Positions 56,901-64,000 of a stretch of 64,000 bases of DNA are shown piece after piece (positions within the stretch are counted from its first letter, which is position 1; each line of letters begins with the position of its first letter). This DNA comes from Gonatopus flavifemur (taxonomy: Eukaryota > Arthropoda > Insecta > Hymenoptera > Dryinidae). The position numbers and the translations under genes are program-made. The notes under the pieces are model-generated. The model was not told the DNA's origin, searched no databases, and saw only the letters and a program-made list of their open reading frames with translations. The DNA lies in assembly GCA_018340375.1 (NCBI GenBank), contig JAFFJZ010000007.1:21364001-21428000 (forward strand), read 5' to 3'.

Positions 56901-59900
56901 TTTGATTTGTTTTTGGAACTTTGTTGTATGCGATGTCAGAATTTGATGCGATAGTAATGGAAGATTGAAACCTTGAAGTGTTCAATCATTATATTGAATA
57001 TGAAAGAATTTTCATACTTTATAATAATTTTAAAATCACAAGCATGAGAAGTTATGTATTATTTTCTTGACGCTTGAAATTTATGGGTTCAAAGTTCATG
57101 GTCAGTTGAATATACAGTATATCTTAATGCGCGTTCCAATTTCAACGGGATATTGATTTCTCCATATTTCTTCGTTACAGATTTTTCGTCAACTAGAGTG
57201 AATTTAGAATTGATTAGTTTAAAATATAGGATCGAATTTTGAAAAATCAATACACACTATGATAAAATATGAATTCTACATGGATGATTAATTGTATTTA
57301 TTGTACTCCAATTGAATCATTGAAATCCAAAAATGTTGACGGTGGTTTATCGTAAGATCGTAAGGTTTTAGTTTCGATTTTCAATTCATATAGAATTAAG
57401 ATTATCAATCGTTGACAATATGAATATCAATTTCTTTATAAAATGAGAACACGGATTCAATTTATTCCTAATGGGATAACTGAAACTTGAGGTTTAAAGA
57501 ATACATTGAACGATGTTACATATTTCTTATAATCCTATCAAAATTTTCTAACGGTCTCGTGTATTCATCCGACAGGATTTCGTATCGTTTCAGCATTGAA
57601 CTTAGAGTTAATAATAGCATAACACACAACACGAATATGCTGTATAGAATACTCGGAGAAAATTCAACGATATTCATCGCGTTGGCGTTGTTAGAATTCC
57701 AAGAATTAGGTGTACCGAGAACGTGACCCAAAAGTAAGACTCTTCAAAGTATGGAGTGATTTTATATTGAGTTTATTATTGTTATCATAATCGCGAAAAC
57801 TCTTGAGAATGACAATAAATTACAGAGCAAACATAGTCCCTAAATTCGGGCCATTTTTGTTTTCACCGTGTAACGTGGGTCAAAAAAGTTCTTCACGTAA
57901 ATTTTCATATAATTGGAGCATGAAAAATTACATAGGATAGGAAGATTTATATATAATCAATGTACAATTCTGTTTCGGGGAATTATTTTATGAAATTCAT
58001 CAAGAATTTATGTACACCGTAACAAGGGTTATGTTAATAGTTAACATATATCAATTTTAAATCCGACCTAATGTAACATAACTTCAAATACAATCTATTG
58101 TTTTGATGTACAATGTAATCTATTAATAGTTAACTGATGATCCATTGTAATTGAATATGATGAGTAATTAATACAAATATGATGGCATTCATAATCTATT
58201 ATATTAATGGGTGATAGATCATCAGATAACTATTGATATAATATATTATATGTGAATAAAATAGATTAACCCAGCAAACACGACTGCTGGCGTTTCAAAG
58301 AACCAGTGACGGCTCTTCAACGGCATTGCCGGACCATCAGCGGCCCATTGAAACGCCAGTAATCATTGTTTGTAGGGTAACCTTAATGTCATCCTATATC
58401 AAGTCGGATTTCAAACTGATATTTGTTAACTATTAATTCAACCTTTTTACAGTGTACAATTTAAATATACAGAATAATTTTCGAACTGTACGAAGGGTGG
58501 TCCTCGAGATGAAACCTGAAAATTCTTTTCTCCGATGGAATATTTACAACCACAATGAATTGACCATTCAGGTAGCGAGTACCATGGTCACCACTCCCAG
58601 GGCCGATGGAACAAAAACGGAGCTAATGAAAGAAATCGTTACAAGGCATTGTATGTGATGGAATTTTGGTGTGCCGAATTCAGCACACCAAAAAAGAGAT
58701 TGATGTGCCGAGACTGCCGAGTATTTGACCCTGGAGTCGACTTTTCACCTGCCCTGACTATTCCAATGATGAATCGGGGTACTTATGTAGCTTTCACTTG
58801 CTTAGTTCGAGCCAGCTCGGTAACTGAGCATTCTAAGGTATTTTGTAGAGGCGTTGCCTGACCAGTATCCTCCTGCAACACCTTGTATATACAATGGGAG
58901 AGGGTTGTTTTCACAAAACACTCCCGACTTCTCATCGGCGTATTCCTGAGCGAAAACTAAGAAATTCTTTTCTTTACACTGAGAAAAAAAATTCTTCCCA
59001 CTAAGTAAATAGTTCATTTGTCTTCTCTCCATAACATATTCCTAGGAAATCATAAAATATTCAATCAAATCAAATAATGGAATGCTTCTCCCAAATAAAT
59101 TGGTCTTCTAAATGAATAATTCATTAGCTACAAGTAATAAATTTCTGCATCCAATAGAGTCTTTAATTTCTACAAATAAATATTTTATGGACAATAAATA
59201 AATATATTGTGCAGTGTACTACTTCTCAATTCGAAGCTTAGTTTCAGAGCTGATTTTCATCAATCAGGCAGCAGTTACAAAAGTGTCATCATAATACCCA
59301 TCGATCATTGGCTCTCTCAATTCCTTGGAGTGAAAAATTCACTCTTGAAGAGTGAAAATACTGCAAGTCCAGGAAGAGTGAGATTACACTTTTAAAGAGT
59401 GAATTCTCAATCTAACAGAGTGAAGTTTTAACTCGGTTTAAAGAGTGACATTTCACTTTCTTTTAAGAGTGGAATCCTCACACCAAGAGGGTGAAAAATT
59501 CACTCTTATGGAGTGAAAACTTACTTTTTAGGAGTGGAATCTCACTCTTGTTAGACTTGCAGTATTTTCACTCTCCAGGAGTGGATATTCACTCCAAGGA
59601 ATTTAGAGAGGGAGTAGCCAATGTATTTTTCACCTGAATGATCGATTCATTCTGTTGATAACTCAAAAACCCATCTGTGGATCGAAAAGAGTTGCACACA
59701 GAAAAATTTCTTATTATAAATTACTAGACTCGTTCGTAAATTTAGGATATATTTGCATTTTGTTGTTATATACCGAACAACGACTCCTCACAAGTACCAG
59801 ACTTCCTATTACAAAATGGCATTATTATTCTTGCATTGAATAATAGGATGTCTGGTACAATATTTTTGAGAAGATAGTGTTGAATATGTAACTCCAAAAT

Positions 59901-60979
59901 CTAAGTGTATCTTCAATACACCAGCGAGTCTAGTAATTTATAATAGGAAATTCGTCTCCATGTATAAACAAAAGTTTCTCAATTTTTTTTTTCAGGAATA
60001 TGCTGGTGGAAGACGTGAATTTTGTTCTGAAACACTCGTTGCATTGCATAAGAATGGTATATAAAATGATTTTGCATCACAGGATTGTATATAATTTTTA
60101 TGAAGTTTATATACAATTTTTCCGAATTAACTTTGAAATGTGAATCCAACGATCCTTCTTCAACTTGACTCTTCACATGACAGTTGAATTCTCAATTGAA
60201 AGGACAAAAAAGTTGATATCATATCTACACTTTAAATACCGAAAGTAGATGTCTCATTAATAAGTTAAAATGATTCAAATTTGATGTTCCATGTCTAGTG
60301 GAATTCCATTCGATTTAAATTGATCGATATCAATCTCTAAGTGATTTCTCATTTTCACCCGTTTATTCCGCCCCACTGACAACCGCAATTAGCCTTGAAC
60401 ATAGTCCTTGCGAATTTAATTGTGCGTTTTGCCCTTGACTACGGTCATGAATACCATAGGAAATAAATAACACGATGAAAATCTGTTTAATTTATCCATT
60501 TGTTCGATACATGACACTTGTGACATCAAATTCATCTTATTGTTTTATAAATCTCCAGCATAATTTCTGTACATGACACTGGTTTCCACAAAAATCTTGT
60601 TCACTCTTTACAACCATTATCTTCCCTAACAGCACAATGTGTCTCTGGGACGTTTTCTGAACGTTCAGAAAACCTCTCCTACGTTCTATAAACCTTCCAT
60701 AAACGTTCCAGTGGCACGTTGTGCTGTCTGGGTTTGTGTATGAAAAAACAATTAAAATTATTTAATTTAGATGGTATATTATCTCTTGTTTTTTACTCTC
60801 ATTCAACTCTTATGTCATTTCCGCATTTTACATGACAAAATATTTTGTAATGAAGTTACGCCAATGCGGATACCGCATTCTTTGTGGATCAATGAAAAAT
60901 CCATCGTTCTTAAATGATATTTTTGAAACAGTTGATTCACAAAATAACTTACAGGATTCGTAACTGGATCTGAGGCCAT
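50974..60979 (-). CDS. galectin with long C-terminal Pro/Gly/Tyr-rich tail (six exons, 501 aa)
   Basis: Predicted beta-galactoside-binding lectin. Exons (minus): 60979-60953 (MASDPVTNP, donor GTAAGT), 56826-56340, 56268-55997, 55899-55695, 53721-53360 and 51126-50974 (stop TAA). All phases agree and every junction is GT/AG. Residues ~13-145 form one galectin domain: GGLTPGKM, His59 and Arg63 in HVSPRF, Asn72 in IVTRN, Trp79 and Glu in SWGEEEN, then FEILILCEPALYKIAINGRH. Relative to the vertebrate signature (H-N-P-R ... W-G-x-E-x-R), HNPR reads HSPR-like and the final Arg is not evident, so sugar binding may differ. The tail has GGYGPPPP-type repeats (~185-225), a Gly/Ala-rich hydrophobic segment (~240-262), a charged patch (~263-275) and GGALGSILGGVLGG twice (~345-400). 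No signal peptide, as is usual for galectins. Introns are MITE-rich. Confidence 0.85.
51182..51288. mobile_element. 107-bp foldback, CCACACARCACYACAGTCCC ends
   Basis: CCACACAACACTACAGTCCC at the left is inverted at the right with two changes, and the match continues through AGAAAAATTC. A single-ended relative, GACTGTGGTGCTGTGTGGG, lies near 24240. It sits just inside the last intron of the galectin gene. Confidence 0.75.
51517..51660. repeat. inverted repeat, AGACATCTTGAAGACAG type
   Basis: ATGCAACAGTTTTCCCTGTC pairs with GACAGTGAAAACTGTTGCAT. AGATGTCT-like motifs fill the middle. An AGATGTCT-family relic. Confidence 0.55.
52403..52673. mobile_element. 271-bp MITE, CACTGAGAACCCAATTTCTTA family, copy 2
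   Basis: The left end CACTGAGAACCCAATTTCTT is exactly inverted at the right. It sits inside an older element of AGCTA-rich sequence (52200-52400 and 52674-52800). Lies in the galectin intron 5. Confidence 0.8.
54060..54190. repeat. ~38-bp tandem repeats in a galectin intron
   Basis: Three units starting TTCCCGCTTC, CTCCCGCTCT and CTCCCGTCTT at about 38-bp steps, each ending near AACATTTTTC-like sequence. Confidence 0.5.
55240..55425. repeat. ACACCG/CGGTGT-rich repeat
   Basis: Starts CACTGTAAGAAAAGCGATG and contains repeated AACACCG, CGGTGTTA and GGTGTTGGAATGACACC motifs. It resembles the CACTGTAA terminal class, but the right terminus is unclear. Confidence 0.45.
55440..55646. mobile_element. 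207-bp MITE with CACGGAAA ends, TA duplication
   Basis: The left end CACGGAAAAAAGAAAATTG pairs with the reversed right end CACGGAAAGAAGAAAATGG, both followed by AGAAATTTAC; TA at 55438-55439 and 55647-55648. It ends 48 bp from the donor of galectin exon 4. Confidence 0.8.
57516..57731 (-). CDS. possible small membrane-protein frame in galectin intron 1
   Basis: A minus frame ends at TAA with an ATG (57677) giving MNIVEFSPSILYSIFVLCVM, a hydrophobic helix, then a charged C-terminus with RYEILSDEYTRPLENFDRII. Codon use looks coding-like and CpG is more frequent than in neighbours. No splice sites or start context decide it. It could be an exon of an unknown gene, a micropeptide, or chance. Confidence 0.25.
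   Translation of the reverse strand: MGHVLGTPNSWNSNNANAMNIVEFSPSILYSIFVLCVMLLLTLSSMLKRYEILSDEYTRPLENFDRIIRNM
58015..58454. mobile_element. 440-bp MITE, CACYGTAA ends, with nested 110-bp foldback
   Basis: The left end CACCGTAACAAGGGTTATG and the reversed right end CACTGTAAAAAGGTTGAATT pair, followed by TTAATAGTTAACA on both arms; TA flanks both ends. The unit 58269-58378 interrupts it. Confidence 0.75.
58269..58378. mobile_element. 110-bp foldback, ACCCAGCAAACA ends
   Basis: ACCCAGCAAACA pairs with the reversed right end ACCCTACAAACA, and CTGGCGTTTCAA is shared by both arms. Confidence 0.7.
58480..58980. other. less AT-rich stretch of unknown nature in galectin intron 1
   Basis: Plus frames at 58452-58658 and 58649-58861 are open and moderately GC-rich but show no domain, start context or splice logic. 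Could be an old gene fragment or repeat. Confidence 0.3.
59312..59610. mobile_element. 299-bp GAGTGAA-palindrome MITE, copy 2
   Basis: The left end CTCTCTCAATTCCTTGGAGTG and reversed right end CTCTCTAAATTCCTTGGAGTG pair. It is the same family as 12621-12902, sharing the GCAGTATTTT block next to the ends. No clear duplication. Confidence 0.75.
59695..59962. mobile_element. ~268-bp inverted-repeat element
   Basis: TTCTTATTATAAATTACTAG (left arm) pairs with CTAGTAATTTATAATAGGAA (right arm), and GGAATAATAGGATGTCTGG-like and AGACTTCCTATTAC-like blocks pair nearer the centre. End motifs CACACAGAAAAATTTC and GAAATTCGTCTCCATG are diverged. Confidence 0.65.
60625..60732. mobile_element. 108-bp foldback, CCCAGACAGCACAA ends
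   Basis: CCCTAACAGCACAATGTG at the left pairs with the reversed right end CCCAGACAGCACAACGTG. The centre contains GAACGTTC-type palindromes as at 1229-1326. Confidence 0.7.
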
Positions 60980-61099
60980 TATCAAACACTTTTATCGAAA
61001 TTTCAACACCGATTTATACTTTTGTTATCAAACAAAATTGACAGAAGTTTCAACACGAGATGTTCATTCGAGGAAGACGACCACAGCAGCACCTTCTTT

Positions 61100-62840
61100 T
61101 TCGCTTCTTACCATATTTCTATTTACAGTGCTGACGTTTCACATGGAACTAAACGATGATGGTATATGTCGCGAATAACATGATCAACTATACTGCAAGG
61201 ATGTTTCACCCTAAGTTTATTCCCAGAGAGTGTGTGCTCCGTGACTGACGTCATAAATGAATTGAAGAGCATGAGATTGTATTCAATGATTTATTCGTGA
61301 GAATGCCGTACGAATATCCATACGATATATGCTGAAACATTCTTATGATACATGAGTAGTTATAATTTCTAAAAACGCGTTTGAGTGATCGCAAATGACC
61401 TATCTTTTTCTAATTACCTACTCGTATAACACCATTTCTTTCAGGAATGTTTCAAAAATGTCTCCATTGCAAGAGCGGGTAAAGAAGCCTGATTCAAAAG
61501 TGTTGAAGAAACATTTGTAAAACATTTCTAAGTTCGATCGATGAATTATATGATGCATTACTGAAGTGGGTATAGAAACTTCCAACAGAAAAGGTAGGAC
61601 TGGAAATTGTGAATGCGTTTTCTAAAAGAAAAAAGGGGAATTAATTAATCTTCTTGTATTGGCTTTCATGCTACATCGGTAATTTTATTGAGATTGAGAT
61701 AACAAGTGGCGCAATCTTGAGGCAAAAAGAGGAAGATCATACTCGCTTCAACTGGAATTGAAATCCCCCAAGACGCTCCAGTTGTATGGAATCATAAGGC
61801 TTGATCAGAAGATAAAATAGATTCCGTGGATCAGAAAGTTCCGTGGATTTCATAGTTTCAAATACTGAAAGATCAATAGCGCAAGATGAGAGAATATCTT
61901 TTTTACGTATTAAAGGTTTTTCAACTTTTGAATTTGAATTAGGGTATCATTAAGAGGAGATGAGTATTACCAACTGAGCACATTGGTCAGACAAAGATGA
62001 GCTAATACGATAGAAAGAGAAGTCTCGTTAAACGCTTGTATCCGCTTCAATTCAAAACATCTCAAATATCATAGGTTGCTTTGATGAAAATATTTATTAT
62101 CCGTCATGTCACTTGGAGGAAGTTGTTTGCGATTTTCCAATAATCCATTTTCATGATTTCTATTTGTAAAAGAGATCGAAACAAATCGATATTGATCCTT
62201 CGTAATATGCGGGTAATCTCGAAGTACTTAAATACTCACTTTGTGAATCATGAGTTCAAATCACGTAATGTATGACGATTGATCTCTTCTCGCATTGAAT
62301 CATCAACTCTACAATATTTTCTAATGACAAGTCCTTTCCAAAGTCGAAATTTCGAACCCACAAAACACAATTTGTTACCGTATCATAACTACAATGTAAC
62401 TTAAGATCACACGCAATATCAACTGTTCGTTACATGCAATGGCCCTAGTGAAAATGGGAGCGTAAGAAGGGTATAAAGCGACGTGGAAGAGGAAACAAAA
62501 CAGTATCCAAGCGCGGAAAAAGCGAAAATTGAAACATTTGACGCTTCATTTGTTTCAATCTCCGCTTCCAGCGAGCAGAAATTGTCACCAGGGGGGCTGG
62601 TAACTTGTAATTTCACACTCATCAAAAGTTGCCACAATGTAACCACAATATGACATGTTTCATTTTAGCAACATCGTGGTTTCATCGATCTGTTATAAGT
62701 TATACTATTAAACCCGATATATTTTTTTCACGCCAGTTTTGAGGTTGAACACACACATAGATATATGGATATATATGCGGGTGACCTCGAATATCAGGTC
62801 AAAAAGTGTCTACGATGCATATTTTTCAAAATAGAAAGGT
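61100..62840. other. upstream of the galectin start, no gene recognised
   Basis: The galectin promoter and 5' untranslated exon should lie within the first few hundred bases, but no core element stands out. From 62380 a decayed repeat begins: its GCAATGG...AATTTCACACTCA segments reappear inverted at about 63745-63830. Confidence 0.4.
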
Positions 62841-62846
62841 CATCAC

Positions 62847-63670
62847 CAGGGGTGCCCAAGTCACGGTGCAATGGTGCAACTTGCACCATGGAAATTTTTG
62901 GGGGGGATTTTTTATCGCGGGGAATTTGAGAATTGTTCTTTAAAAGTAATCACACCAAGGAAATGTGTTCTATACAATGTGGGATTCAAATAAAAATCTA
63001 CTTATTTCAAATGAAATTGAATTTTGCAGTGGTTTGAATTGTTTATTGAAACTAATCATCCACATGGCATAAAGACTTCTAAAAGGTATCTGGCAAATGA
63101 GCATGATAATAGACATCTAATATGATTCTGAAACATATCTTATGCAACGCGTTCACGGGTCCCGAGTTTAGGTGGTTTGTGCCCTTCCCCCCAAACAATT
63201 TGTTAGAAGGGCTGAGCTCCTTCAAATTTTGAAAAAAGTAGTGGACCAATTATATTCTTCCTGTAGAAATTCCATAAACTTTTGTCTACAATAGAAAAAA
63301 CGTTCCTCAACCCCCTTTCCCCAATAATCTTTATAACTTGGTGTCCATGAGCACGGTAGAACAATTTAAGAACTTAATGATATTGGCCAGTGAAAAAGAT
63401 ATATTGGATAAGATATCCGATGATAATATTATACAAAGTTTTGCCATTTCCTTCAAGAATCGGCAATCAATATTGCTATCAAATTAAAAATATTATGCCT
63501 TCTACAACACCATATATTTAGATATCAATAATGTCGAAACATAATTTATAGATATTATTCAAAACTCATGTAAGCCTATGAAAATTTTCCAGTGGAGAAG
63601 GGGCTTTTTCTGCTTGGTAACTAAAGGGGGATTCCCGCACCATGTATTATAGGGGGGATGGGCACTCCTG
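62847..63670. mobile_element. 824-bp hAT-like element, CAGGGGTGCCCA ends
   Basis: The left end CAGGGGTGCCCA and reversed right end CAGGAGTGCCCA pair. GTCATCAC (62839-62846) and GTCATCAT (63671-63678) form an 8-bp duplication with one mismatch. It has no transposase and sits inside an older inverted repeat (62380-63840). Confidence 0.7.
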
Positions 63671-64000
63671 GTCATCATAATTGCATGTAATCGCCATGTA
63701 ACCAACACAAAAAATGTTTTGTTATAGTGACGTAGCGGCTACTTTTCTTGAGTGTGAAATTACAAGTTGCCTGTCCATTGTATGCAACAAGCAGGTGACA
63801 TTGCATGTGATTTTGAAATCACATTACACCGATAATACGGTGACAAACTGTGTTTGGTGGGAAGGATCCAAATTTCTTGAAAAACAAAGTTTATTCATTG
63901 ATTCCCTCTGATGAGAATGGATTCTCATCGAATTTCATTGAATCAGTGTATCTAAAGAATGACTATTTGTTATGAGATGGAGAAAAATATTCAAGATGTC

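Overview
This is a gene-poor, AT-rich (roughly one third GC by eye), intron-bearing animal nuclear window, almost certainly from an insect. Evidence: spliced genes with GT/AG introns, an insect-style single-CRD galectin, mariner, Transib, EnSpm-like and jockey-type transposons, and a very high density of small inverted-repeat elements (MITEs). A hymenopteran is possible from the galectin, but the order cannot be fixed from the sequence alone.

Three structures dominate. (1) 7625-11359 is a complete Transib-superfamily DNA transposon. Its ends begin CACAGTG, the same seven bases as the RAG recombination-signal heptamer. It is flanked by an exact 5-bp duplication CGGCA, and it carries a two-exon gene (8249-10570, minus) for a 720-residue RAG1-core-like transposase. 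All three catalytic acidic residues and the Cys2/His2 zinc ligands are present. (2) 41157-48643 (plus) is a three-exon gene for a 134-residue secreted protein with twelve cysteines; its 5.1-kb first intron holds a 1.8-kb near-perfect palindrome inside a larger inverted-repeat element. (3) 50974-60979 (minus) is a six-exon galectin gene. An N-terminal galectin domain is followed by a ~355-residue Pro/Gly/Tyr-rich tail that recalls galectin-3 in mirror order.

Layout. 1-7600: MITEs, a 716-bp AGATGTCT-rich repeat, an 8-bp-TSD hAT-like element (3259-6025) holding several smaller ones, and a 508-bp foldback. 7625-11359: the Transib element. 11501-16975: a LINE fragment split in its reverse transcriptase by a 4.67-kb inverted-repeat element, which itself contains a MITE of GAGTGAA palindromes, a hAT MITE and two mariner relics. 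17000-25000: nested MITEs and one weak candidate exon. 26502-30963: an EnSpm-like element whose transposase is broken by a stop, frameshifts and a deleted mariner. 31137-33055: a 5'-truncated jockey-type LINE. 33100-38000: more nested elements, including a TTAA-flanked one whose near-empty site survives in a related repeat at the start of the window. 38650-38800: a possible terminal exon on the minus strand. 41000-61000: the two host genes with MITE-filled introns. 61000-64000: no gene seen, one further hAT-like element.

The host genes do not form an obvious pathway. The window is mainly a record of transposons inserting into one another. Many TIR families share a terminal pattern (CACNG followed by A/T-rich bases, TA duplications), which suggests a few transposases mobilised most of them.
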